Origin: Hyphomicrobiales bacterium
Lineage (GTDB): Bacteria > Pseudomonadota > Alphaproteobacteria > Rhizobiales > Beijerinckiaceae
Assembly (NCBI GenBank): GCA_027488155.1
Contig: JAIYCE010000036.1
Location: 1-35,445 of the forward strand
DNA length: 35,445 bases
Direction: 5' to 3'
The notes beneath the pieces were generated by a model, which had not been told where the DNA came from, did not search any database, and saw only the letters and a list, made by a program, of their open reading frames with translations. Every line of letters begins with the position of its first letter. The first letter of the stretch is position 1. The position numbers and the translations under genes were made by a program. Positions 10,523 through 18,700 of the stretch are shown in pieces.

Positions 10523-11419
10523 ATGCAAGGTGGGTATGGGTCCGCCGGTTCGAATACCGACCGACCGGCCTTCGAGGTGCTGGAACCAGCAACGGTCACG
10601 GTCCCGTTGGTGTTCAACTCGCCTCATTCTGGTGCGGTCTACCCGCCCTCTTTTCTTGCGGCATCTCGCCTCGATCCGCTGACATTACGGAAATCGGAAG
10701 ATTGCTTCGTCGATGAATTGTTCGGCTCAGCGACGGCATTTGGTGCGCCGCTGTTGCGGGCACATTTCCCGCGCGCTTTTCTGGATGTGAATCGCGAGCC
10801 TTACGAGCTCGATCCGCGCATGTTCGAAGGACGTCTGCCGTCTTTCATCAATGCCCGCTCCATGCGGGTTGCCGGCGGCCTTGGCACGATTGCCCGCATC
10901 GTTGGCGATCAGCAGGAAATCTATGCCCGCAAACTGCCGGTTGCCGATGCGCTTGAGCGGATCGAAGGTCTCTACAAGCCCTATCACCGGGCTTTGCGCC
11001 AAGTTCTGCAAGATCAGCATCGCCGTTTCGGGCTTGCTGTTCTTATCGATTGCCATTCAATGCCGTCGACTGGGGCGCATCGCGAGGAGGGCCAGCGCGC
11101 CGATATCGTGCTGGGTGACCGGTTCGGTACGAGTGCAGCGCCCTTTTTCGTTGATTTGGTGGAAGAGGCCTTGCGCGGGCGCGGATATCGCGTCGGCCGC
11201 AATCGCCCCTATGCCGGTGGCTTCATTACGGAGCATTACGGCAACCCCGCCAATTCGATCCATGCCGTCCAGATTGAGATCAATCGCGGCCTCTACATGG
11301 ACGAGCGAAAACTGACGAAGGCTCCGGGATTTGCTCCGCTCAAAGCCGATCTTGATACGATGATGGCCAGCCTTGTTGCGGCATTAGGCTATCATGAAAC
11401 CCGCATTGCGGCGGAATAG
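10523..11419 (+). CDS. N-formylglutamate amidohydrolase family protein
   Basis: Family PF05013, which hydrolyses N-formyl-L-glutamate to glutamate and formate at the end of one histidine-degradation route (HutG type); the exact substrate here is unproven. Start chosen at 10523 (MQGGYGSAGSN), with AGGAG about 10 nt upstream, giving 298 aa; an ATG at 10463 would add 20 residues not typical of the family. Motifs seen are VFNSPHSGAVYP, FLDVNREPYELDP, LIDCHSMPS, PYAGGFITEHYG and IQIEINR-like VQIEINRGLYMDE, which include the expected metal ligands. No other hut genes are nearby. The 220 bp between this gene and divergent cpdR must hold both promoters. Confidence 0.88.
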   Translation: MQGGYGSAGSNTDRPAFEVLEPATVTVPLVFNSPHSGAVYPPSFLAASRLDPLTLRKSEDCFVDELFGSATAFGAPLLRAHFPRAFLDVNREPYELDPRMFEGRLPSFINARSMRVAGGLGTIARIVGDQQEIYARKLPVADALERIEGLYKPYHRALRQVLQDQHRRFGLAVLIDCHSMPSTGAHREEGQRADIVLGDRFGTSAAPFFVDLVEEALRGRGYRVGRNRPYAGGFITEHYGNPANSIHAVQIEINRGLYMDERKLTKAPGFAPLKADLDTMMASLVAALGYHETRIAAE

Positions 11420-11448
11420 CCTGAATTTTCAGATATTTAGAGCCAGAC

Positions 11449-11473
11449 AAAAAAAGAGCCGCCTTGCGGCGGC
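11449..11473 (-). terminator. Rho-independent terminator of the small RNA
   Basis: On the minus strand GCCGCC-GCAA-GGCGGC is followed by TC and seven T (plus-strand A-run 11449-11455). It points left, against the upstream amidohydrolase gene, so it ends a minus-strand transcript. Confidence 0.85.
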
Positions 11474-11534
11474 CCAAGTCTAGGGAGGAAACGCCCAAGG
11501 AGGGCTGTGGGGCAACGCACCGCGTCACCGCACA
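11449..11534 (-). ncRNA. Small RNA resembling the alphaproteobacterial suhB/alpha-r9 family
   Basis: An approximately 86-nt minus-strand transcript is predicted from a promoter-like TTGCCT-N16-TAATAT (11568 to 11541) and a textbook terminator at 11449-11473. Between them are two CU-rich segments that could pair with Shine-Dalgarno sequences. One is CCTCC within and beside the loop of a small hairpin (GCCC-TCCTT-GGGC, 11505-11493); the other is single-stranded TTTCCTCCCTAGAC just before the terminator. The location, between an N-formylglutamate amidohydrolase gene and an inositol-monophosphatase-family gene, matches what I recall of the Rfam suhB (alpha-r9) RNA. The family assignment is from memory of context and shape, not an alignment. 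Confidence 0.7.
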
Positions 11535-11540
11535 AAAAAG

Positions 11541-11568
11541 ATATTAAACCGCACTGCACAAAAGGCAA
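11541..11568 (-). promoter_or_regulatory. Predicted promoter of the small RNA
   Basis: On the minus strand the -35-like TTGCCT (11568-11563) and -10-like TAATAT (11546-11541) are 16 bp apart. Transcription would start near 11534, about 85 nt before the terminator run. Confidence 0.5.
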
Positions 11569-11687
11569 GTGTTGCTGACGTATTTTTATTGGCAAAGCTG
11601 CATCGCCGCCATGCGCAGGCCGCAAGGCCCATTGCCAAGGTCCTTGTCGAAGGCTAGAGCCGCTCAAACGCAGCTGGAAGCCAACTG

Positions 11688-12476
11688 ATGACTGCTCCCG
11701 TCGATCTCAACGCCTTTCTGGACCAGCTGGCCGACGTGTCCGGCGCTGCGATTATGCCTTTTTTCCGCACGGCGATCGCTGCCAACGACAAGTCGCGTGG
11801 CGGGGTCTTCGACCCGGTAACGGAAGCGGACCGGGCGAGCGAGGCCGCGATGCGGCAGCTCATCAAGCGGCAGTTTCCGGCCCATGGCGTCGTGGGCGAG
11901 GAATATGGCGCAGAGAATGCCGAAGCGGAATTCTGCTGGGTCCTCGATCCGATCGACGGCACTAAAGCCTTCATATCGGGCCTGCCGGTTTGGGGAACGC
12001 TGATTGGGCTTTTGCAGAATGGTCGCCCCGTCCTGGGCATGATGAACCAGCCTTTCACCCGAGAGCGCTTCTGGGGCGATGGCGGGCAGGCCCGTTGGCG
12101 TGGTCTATCGGGCGAGCGCGCATTGATGACCCGTCCCTGCACCTCCTTGGCCGATGCGACGTTGATGACGACGACGCCAACCATGTTTTCGGGCGACGAA
12201 CACCAAAAGTATCAAGCGGTGGAAAGCGAAGTCCGTCTCGCGCGCTATGGCTGCGATTGCTATGCCTATTGCGTGCTGGCAGCCGGCCATGTCGATGCCA
12301 TCATCGAAACCAGCTTGAAGCCGCATGATGTTGTTGCGCTTGTGCCGATCGTTGAAGGTGCAGGCGGGGTCATCACGACATGGGACGGTGGCCCCGCTGC
12401 GCAAGGCGGTGCCATTGTTGCGTCAGGCGACAAGCGCCTTCATGAGATCATTCTTGAAAAGCTAGCAACGGCGTAA
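11688..12476 (+). CDS. hisN: Histidinol-phosphatase of the inositol monophosphatase family
   Basis: 262 aa. Metal-dependent phosphatase removing phosphate from L-histidinol phosphate in histidine biosynthesis (HisN type); other members act on inositol phosphates. The metal-site motifs are present: GEEYG (Glu71-Glu72) and DPIDGTKAF (Asp87, Asp90). The C-terminal region has CDCYAYCVLAAGHVDAIIE followed by PHDVVALVPIVEGAGG, where the catalytic-site aspartate lies in PHDVVAL. The sequence fits the bacterial HisN branch better than SuhB. The last 29 bases overlap the 3' end of the convergent hydrolase gene. Confidence 0.85.
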   Translation: MTAPVDLNAFLDQLADVSGAAIMPFFRTAIAANDKSRGGVFDPVTEADRASEAAMRQLIKRQFPAHGVVGEEYGAENAEAEFCWVLDPIDGTKAFISGLPVWGTLIGLLQNGRPVLGMMNQPFTRERFWGDGGQARWRGLSGERALMTRPCTSLADATLMTTTPTMFSGDEHQKYQAVESEVRLARYGCDCYAYCVLAAGHVDAIIETSLKPHDVVALVPIVEGAGGVITTWDGGPAAQGGAIVASGDKRLHEIILEKLATA

Positions 12477-13455
12477 CTGCTGGCTCGGCCATAAACGCAT
12501 CGAAAGCGCGCCAGAACCATGCGCGCGTTGTATTTGTTTCAATCAAAATCTCGTGCTCACAATCGGCGAGTGTCAAAAACTCCCCATGTGGCAAAGCGTC
12601 GAAAAATGCTTGTGCAGCAAGCGTCGACGTAACCCGATCATGTGCACTAGCCAATCCCAAAAGCGGTGTTGAGACGCGCGAAGCAACACGGCTGATGCGA
12701 CGCATGGCTTGAAAGCTTGTTGCCACCCATTGGATAGTCGGATCGCCTAAGCCAATGCTTGGTATCGCTTCCAGAATCTGGCGAGAACGCGCGTGTCTTC
12801 TCGCATCGCGCGTCAATATGTTATTGGCGAAGGGCTTGAAGAGGGCAGGCGTGTCATTTCCACCTGGCACAAAGCGCTCGCCCATCCCCAAACGCGTGAG
12901 CGCGCGCGCGAGTGTTTCGGCCATGCGCGGGTGTGGCACTAAGCTAATATCCAGCATCGGCGCCGTTGTGACGGCGCGCGCGAACACATCTGGATGACGG
13001 GCGAGCGCATCAATCAATATCGCGCCTCCCATCGAATGGCCGAAGCCAAAATAGGGGCGTGGTACCTCGCTCGTCCGTAGCCAATTAAGGGCAGCCTCTA
13101 AGTCATAATGATAATCAGAAAAGGCCCGAACATGTCCTTTGCGCGGGTCAGCCAAGAGCCGCTCTGAGCCACCTTGTCCGCGCCAATCAAAGGCAAAAAC
13201 GGCGAAGCCTCTGCCCTGCCATTCAGCGATTGTCTCAAAATACTTCTCAACGGCCTCGCTGCGCCCCTGTAAAATCAGAAGAGTGCCCCGTGCTATGCCA
13301 TGCGCAGGCCAAAACGCGCCGCGCAAACGGACACCATCCGCTGTCGTCAGGATTGCCAAAACCGTACCGTGAGGTTCCGGGTTAAACTCGGCCCCAAACA
13401 AACGGGATAAAACCTCCTGCGGCACCCTCTTGAATCCTTTTTGCTTCGCTCCCAT
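12448..13455 (-). CDS. Alpha/beta hydrolase, monoacylglycerol lipase/lysophospholipase-like
   Basis: Serine hydrolase of the PldB/Hydrolase_4 type. Seen are the oxyanion region GRSEAVEKYFETIAEW, the strand-turn FAFDWRGQGGS, the nucleophile elbow GHSMGG, the acid in SAHDRVTS and the catalytic His in DCEHEILIE. With the ATG at 13455 the product is 335 aa, but no good ribosome site precedes it and the codon lies inside the -10 element of the divergent hsp20 promoter. A TTG at 13401, about 11 nt after a strong minus-strand AGGAGG (13413-13418), would give 317 aa and avoid that overlap. An ATG at 13521 would run through the hsp20 leader and is unlikely. The substrate is not known; no signal peptide is evident. 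Confidence 0.85.
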   Translation of the reverse strand: MGAKQKGFKRVPQEVLSRLFGAEFNPEPHGTVLAILTTADGVRLRGAFWPAHGIARGTLLILQGRSEAVEKYFETIAEWQGRGFAVFAFDWRGQGGSERLLADPRKGHVRAFSDYHYDLEAALNWLRTSEVPRPYFGFGHSMGGAILIDALARHPDVFARAVTTAPMLDISLVPHPRMAETLARALTRLGMGERFVPGGNDTPALFKPFANNILTRDARRHARSRQILEAIPSIGLGDPTIQWVATSFQAMRRISRVASRVSTPLLGLASAHDRVTSTLAAQAFFDALPHGEFLTLADCEHEILIETNTTRAWFWRAFDAFMAEPAVTPLLAFQE

Positions 13456-13457
13456 CT
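13429..13457 (+). promoter_or_regulatory. Sigma-32 (RpoH)-type heat-shock promoter of hsp20
   Basis: CTTGAA (13429-13434), 15-bp spacer, TCCCATCT (13450-13457), against the RpoH consensus CTTGAA-N13-16-CCCCATnT. Transcription would begin near 13463, just before the first leader hairpin. It sits at the 5' end of the divergent hydrolase gene. Confidence 0.75.
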
Positions 13458-13464
13458 GAATGAT

Positions 13465-13547
13465 GCACCGGCCATGTTGGCGGTGCAAGGATAGCCCGAC
13501 CATAAGGTGGGCTACCCGCATGTCGCTTCAAAGGAGGATATGCCATG
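13465..13547 (+). promoter_or_regulatory. ROSE-like RNA thermometer in the hsp20 5' UTR
   Basis: Three consecutive stem-loops fill the leader. Stem 1 is GCACCG (13465-13470) with CGGTGC (13481-13486). Stem 2 is TAGCCC (13492-13497) with GGGCTA (13509-13514). Stem 3 is 13518-13528 pairing with 13534-13543, which buries the Shine-Dalgarno AGGAGG. In stem 3 the strand opposite the Shine-Dalgarno carries UCGCU with one G bulged out, the hallmark UYGCU motif of ROSE elements, which melt at heat-shock temperature. The element ends one base before the AUG. Confidence 0.85.
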
Positions 13548-14015
13548 CGCACATTTGATCTCTCGCCGCTTTATCGCAATACGGTTGGCTTCGATCGCCT
13601 GTTCAAGATGGTCGATCAGCTTGCGGATCCGCAGCAGAATAGCTACCCGCCCTATAACATTGAGCGGCTCAACGAAAATGATTACCGCATTTCCATTGCG
13701 GTGGCTGGTTTCACCGATCATGAGCTTTCGATCGAGTCGAAGGAAAACTCGCTCATCGTCCGCGGTGAAAAGAATGTCGAAGACGCGTCTGACAAGCCGG
13801 AATATCTCTATCAGGGTATTGCCGCGCGCGCTTTCGAGCGCCGTTTCCAACTCGCTGATCACGTTCTTGTGAATGGCGCGCGTCTGGAAAACGGCTTACT
13901 TCACATCGAGCTGCATCGCGAAATTCCGGAAGCAAAGAAGCCGCGCGTCGTTCCGATCACGACATCCGGTGCTAAAACCATCGAGACGACGGCTGAACAA
14001 AAAGCTGCTGCTTAA
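13545..14015 (+). CDS. Small heat-shock protein, Hsp20/IbpA family
   Basis: 156-aa ATP-independent chaperone that holds unfolding proteins in the cytoplasm. Start chosen by AGGAGG (13532-13537) 7 nt upstream. The N-terminal arm MRTFDLSPLYRNTVGFDRLF is typical of IbpA-like members. The alpha-crystallin domain covers about 35-130 (NIERLNENDYRISIAVAGF, ENSLIVRGEK, ARAFERRFQLADHV, ENGLLHIELHREIPE), and a C-terminal extension with RVVPI provides the I-x-I-like anchor. Expression should be governed by the RpoH-type promoter and the ROSE-like leader immediately upstream. A strong terminator follows. Confidence 0.95.
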   Translation: MRTFDLSPLYRNTVGFDRLFKMVDQLADPQQNSYPPYNIERLNENDYRISIAVAGFTDHELSIESKENSLIVRGEKNVEDASDKPEYLYQGIAARAFERRFQLADHVLVNGARLENGLLHIELHREIPEAKKPRVVPITTSGAKTIETTAEQKAAA

Positions 14016-14049
14016 TTGCAGCATATCATTCTGGATTGACCTCCAAACG

Positions 14050-14080
14050 AAAAGGCGCCCCGCAAGGAGCGCCTTTTTTT
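14050..14080 (+). terminator. Terminator after hsp20, bidirectional
   Basis: AAAAGGCGC (14050-14058) pairs with GCGCCTTTT (14069-14077) across a 10-nt loop and ends in seven T. The A-run on the other side lets it also stop the convergent threonine aldolase transcript. Confidence 0.9.
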
Positions 14081-14099
14081 GCAATGTGTTTAGTACCCA

Positions 14100-15176
14100 T
14101 TATTCGGCGGCGGCGCGGTGCCCTGCCACTACCGCGAGCACCGCATCGACCTCTTCAGCCTTTGTTGCAAAGCTTGTCACAAAACGCAGAAAAGCTTCAT
14201 CGTCTCTGATCGTGAAACCATCGGGAACACAATTGCTCGACCAAGGTGCCGCGCGGATTTCGGCTTCATCCAAGGCCTTTTTGGCCGCCAGCGGAACGAC
14301 AACGAAAACCTCATTCGCATCGACAGGCCAAGGTAGGCGCGCACCAGGAGTTTGGCGCAATCCCTGCGCCAGTTTTTGTGCCATCGCATTCGCATGTGTC
14401 GCATTCTTGATCCAATGATCGTTCTCGAGATAGCCAATCATCTGCGCGCCGAGGAGGCGGCCTTTCGAGAGCGTATGTCCGCCGCGCTTGCGGCGATATT
14501 GGAAGTTTTCTGCCAAAGCAGGATCGAAGAAAATCACGGCCTCGCAGGCAAGGCATCCATTCTTCGATGCGCCGAACGTGACAACATCGATTCCGGCCTT
14601 CCATGTCATCTCTGCCGCCGTGCAACCGAGCGCCAGCATGGCGTTGGTAAAGCGCGCGCCATCAAGGTGCGTTTTCAACCCATGCTTTTTCGCAAATGCT
14701 GTGAACGTACGAATTTCATCCAGCGTGTAGACCGTGCCGGCTTCCGTCACCTGCGAGATCGAAAGCGCGGCGGGTTGGACTGATTTGACGACGCCTTTGC
14801 CGAAGCGCGCCAATTGATGTTCGAGCGCAGCGATAGTCATTTTGCCATTGGCGCCCGGCACACCAACGATTTTGGCCCCATCGGTGAACATTTCCGGCGC
14901 ACCGCATTCATCGTCCATCACATGGCTTTCGGCGTGGCAGAACACGGCACCCCATGGCGGCGTCAGTGCTGCAAGGGCGAGCGCATTAGCACCCGTCCCC
15001 GTCGCAACCATGAAATTCTGAACCTCGCGCTCGAACACCTGCGAGAGGAGCTCCGTCGCCTTGGCTGAGAAAGGATCGGTGCCATAAGGCGCCGCGGCCC
15101 CATCATTGGCGGCGATAAGCGCCTCCAAAACGGGGCGGCTCGCCCCCACCACATTGTCGCTTGCAAGATTGATCAT
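14100..15176 (-). CDS. Low-specificity L-threonine aldolase
   Basis: PLP enzyme cleaving L-threonine or allo-threonine to glycine and acetaldehyde. Start chosen at the ATG at 15176 (MINLASDNVVGAS), the family's usual beginning; the frame stays open upstream to 15407, but that part is unlike any aldolase. The product is 358 aa. Motifs seen are YGTDPFSAKATELLSQVF, VATGTGANALALAAL, the His stacking region FCHAESHVMDDECGAPE, the cofactor Asp in HLDGARFTNA, and the Schiff-base lysine expected at K205 in VTFGASKNG. It converges on hsp20 and shares its terminator. The 535-bp upstream region is shared with divergent gltB. Confidence 0.9.
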   Translation of the reverse strand: MINLASDNVVGASRPVLEALIAANDGAAAPYGTDPFSAKATELLSQVFEREVQNFMVATGTGANALALAALTPPWGAVFCHAESHVMDDECGAPEMFTDGAKIVGVPGANGKMTIAALEHQLARFGKGVVKSVQPAALSISQVTEAGTVYTLDEIRTFTAFAKKHGLKTHLDGARFTNAMLALGCTAAEMTWKAGIDVVTFGASKNGCLACEAVIFFDPALAENFQYRRKRGGHTLSKGRLLGAQMIGYLENDHWIKNATHANAMAQKLAQGLRQTPGARLPWPVDANEVFVVVPLAAKKALDEAEIRAAPWSSNCVPDGFTIRDDEAFLRFVTSFATKAEEVDAVLAVVAGHRAAAE

Positions 15177-15283
15177 CACCTGAGCCCTGCCTTGGCCGCC
15201 GCATCCGGCGGGGGCAAATCCATGACAGAAAGGCTCGTCATCGCCAACCCGGGGGTACAAGGAGACGGCCTTGCGCAATGGAA

Positions 15284-15438
15284 TGGACAGTTCCCATTGT
15301 CCAACTTTCCATTTGTTACCCGAAACTGCCGCTTTCGGTAATTTCGGCCAAGAAAATCTGACGATTCTCGCATAACCCCGCTTGTGTCGAAAAAGGAAAT
15401 CTGCCATCTTCGCAGCAGATAGGACAGGGTTACTGTCC
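15284..15438. promoter_or_regulatory. Two related inverted repeats between threonine aldolase and gltB
   Basis: TGGACA-N8-TGTCCA lies at 15284-15303 and GGACAG-N5-CTGTCC at 15422-15438. Both have the half-sites GGACA/TGTCC, separated by 8 and 7 bp. They could be binding sites for one dimeric regulator acting on the two divergent genes. The remainder of the 15177-15547 region shows no gene. Confidence 0.3.
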
Positions 15439-15547
15439 CAATCGGGTGAGCGTTACAACTCATCCCCTATGGAACGCGGATATGCAGGGCGAGACGTTGA
15501 AAACGCGCAAAACGACCGGGGCACGGGCCTCGCGCTTTGCCGTGCGC

Positions 15548-15691
15548 GCCGCCCGTAAACCGCGAGACTGACGGGCGGCCCGGTTCCCGGAGACGCCCGC
15601 AGCGAAGGCGGGCGCAACGCGGGGCGCGTCCGTTTCTCGATCCTTCTGGCCCCGTTCGTGCATTCAGGATGACGCCCGGTTGATCCCGGGC
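15548..15691 (+). promoter_or_regulatory. gltB leader with three perfect hairpins
   Basis: Stem 1 is GCCGCCCGT (15548-15556) with ACGGGCGGC (15571-15579), 9 bp and a 14-nt loop. Stem 2 is CGCCCGC (15594-15600) with GCGGGCG (15608-15614), 7-nt loop. Stem 3 is GCCCGG (15674-15679) with CCGGGC (15686-15691), 6-nt loop, ending 20 nt before the gltB start. None has a T-run, so these are not ordinary terminators. A structured regulatory leader is possible; I do not recognise a named riboswitch. Confidence 0.4.
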
Positions 15692-15711
15692 TGACGAACC
15701 GGAGCGAGACA

Positions 15712-18700
15712 ATGACGAGCGCGAATAACGGAATTGAGGCTGGTTTGAACGCCGTGCAGGCGGACGCTGCCGCGAAAAAGCCGCTCGTCCTAACGGACCC
15801 GGCGCTTCCCGATGCTCAGGGCCTTTACGACCCGGCGCTCGAAAAGGATTCATGCGGCGTCGGCTTTGTGGCTGACATGAAGAACCGCAAGTCACACGCC
15901 ATTGTCGAGATGGGTTTGCAGATCCTGCTCAATCTCGATCATCGCGGTGCCGTGGGCGCTGATCCAAAAGCAGGCGACGGGTGCGGCATGCTTGTGCAGA
16001 TTCCGCACAATTTCCTTGCGGAAGAAGCCAAGCGTCTTGGTTTCGCCCTGCCGCAACCGGGCGATTATGCCGTCGGTATGCTTTTCCTCCCGCGCGACAA
16101 AGACGGGAACGCGCTTTGCCGCCAGCTCGTCGAGAAGGTCGTTGCGGATGAAGGCCAAGTTTTCTTAGGTTGGCGCGATGTGCCAGTGAATAGTTCCTGC
16201 CTTGGCGAGTCAGTAAAGCCAAGCGAACCTAACATTGTTCAGATTTTTGTTGGTCGCGGCGAAGCCACCCGGGCTGGCGATGATTTCGAGCGACGCCTTT
16301 TCGTTCTGCGCAAGGTGATTTCCAACACCATTTACGCCATGAACGACAAGCGCACGAAGGGCTTTTACCCTGTATCCCTGTCGCATAGGACAGTGGTGTA
16401 TAAGGGTCTCCTGCTTGCCACCCAACTCGGCGATTATTTCGCCGATCTTAACGATCCGCGATTCGAAAGTGCGGTCGCGCTTGTGCATCAGCGCTTCTCA
16501 ACCAACACCTTCCCCACCTGGTCTCTCGCGCATCCCTACCGCATGGTCGCGCATAATGGTGAAATCAACACGCTGCGCGGCAATGTGAACTGGATGGCGG
16601 CGCGTCAGGCGTCCGTTGATTCCGATTTGTTTGGCTCGGAAATTTCGAAGCTCTGGCCGATCTCATATGAAGGCCAGTCGGACACGGCGTGCTTCGACAA
16701 CGCGCTCGAATTCCTCGTGCAGGGCGGCTACTCACTCGCCCATGCGATGATGATGCTGATCCCCGAAGCATGGGCTGGCAATCCGCTGATGGATGAAGAG
16801 CGCCGCGCTTTCTATGAATACAATGCCGCGCTGATGGAGCCGTGGGACGGCCCCGCTGCGGTCGCGTTCACCGATGGCCGCCAGATTGGTGCCACGCTTG
16901 ATCGTAACGGTCTGCGTCCGGCCCGCTATTTCGTCACCGATGACGGCCTTGTCGTCATGGCGTCTGAGATGGGCGTTCTGCCGACGCCGGAAGAAAAGAT
17001 CGTCAAAAAATGGCGTCTGCAACCCGGCAAGATGCTGCTTGTCGACCTCGAACAGGGCCGCATCGTTTCCGATGAAGAGATCAAGGAAAGCCTTTCGCGC
17101 GCCCATCCTTATCAGGAATGGCTCAATCGTACGCAGATAGTGCTCGAAGATTTGCGCCCCGTGGAACCGCGCGCGGCGCGCACCGACGTGTCCTTGCTCG
17201 ATCGCCAGCAAGCCTTTGGTTACACGCAGGAAGATATCGCCATCCTGCTTGAGCCGATGGCAACAACAGGGCAGGAAGCGACAGGCTCGATGGGCACCGA
17301 TACGCCGATCTCCGCCATGTCGGACAAGGCCAAGCTGCTTTACACCTATTTCAAGCAGAACTTCGCGCAGGTGACCAACCCGCCGATTGATCCGATCCGT
17401 GAAGAACTCGTGATGTCGCTTGTGTCCTTCATCGGGCCGCGTCCGAACATTTTCGATCGCGATGGCAATTCCTATCGCAAGCGCCTTGAAGTACGTCAGC
17501 CGATTTTGACCAATGTCGACCTCGAAAAGATCCGCTGCATCGGCCATTTTGAAGATTCGTTCGATACCAAGACGCTCGACATCACCTATCCGGCTGAGCA
17601 GGGCGAAGCGGGCATGGCTGATGCGCTCGAACGGTTGTGCGAACGCGCGGAAGCGGCTGTGAAGGGCAAGTATAACATCATTGTTCTGTCGGATCGCATG
17701 GTCGGTTCGGATCGGATTCCGATCCCAGCTCTGCTCGCGACGGCGGCCGTTCATCATCATTTGATCCGCAAGGGTCTGCGTACTTCCGTTGGCCTCGTCG
17801 TCGAAACCGGCGAAGCGCGCGAAGTTCATCATTTCTGCTGCCTCGCCGGTTATGGCGCAGAAGCGATCAACCCCTATCTCGCCTTCGAAACATTGGCATC
17901 GATGGCAAAGGACTTCCCGGAATCGATCGATGCCTATGAAGCGCAGAAGCGTTTCATCAAGTCGGTCGGCAAAGGCATCCTGAAGGTCATGTCCAAGATG
18001 GGCATCTCGACCTACCAATCCTATTGTGGCGCGCAGATTTTCGATGCGGTGGGTTTGGCGGATGATTTCGTCGCGAAATATTTCGCTGGTACGCATTCGC
18101 GTATCGGAGGCGTGGGCCTTGCTGAAGTTGCCCATGAAACTGTCACACGCCACAGTGATGCATTCGGCAATTCGCCGGTCTATCGTTCGGCGCTCGATGT
18201 TGGCGGCGAATATGCCTACCGCATTCGCGGTGAGGCCCATGCGTGGTCGCCCGAATCGGTGTCGCTCTTGCAGCATGCCGTGCGTGGTAACGCGCAGGAC
18301 AAATATCGCGATTACGCCAAGCTCCTCAACGAACAGAATGAGCGCCTGCTGACCGTGCGCGGCCTTTTCCGTATCAAGGGTGCGGAAGAAGACGGCCGTA
18401 AGCCAGTTCCGCTCTCGGAAGTCGAACCCGCGTCCGAAATCGTTAAGCGCTTCGCCACCGGTGCGATGTCGTTCGGCTCAATTTCGCGCGAAGCGCATAC
18501 GACGCTTGCTGTCGCGATGAACCGTATCGGCGGCAAGTCGAACACGGGCGAGGGCGGTGAAGAAGCTGATCGCTTCAAGCCCATGAAGAATGGCGATTCC
18601 ATGCGCTCTGCGATCAAGCAGGTCGCCTCAGGCCGCTTCGGCGTGACGACGGAATATCTCGTCAATTCCGACATGATGCAGATTAAGATGGCGCAGGGTG

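Noticed and set aside
15594..15614. Hairpin in the gltB leader as a transcription terminator
   Set aside because: There is no T-run after the stem and it would cut off gltB itself; treated as a leader structure instead.
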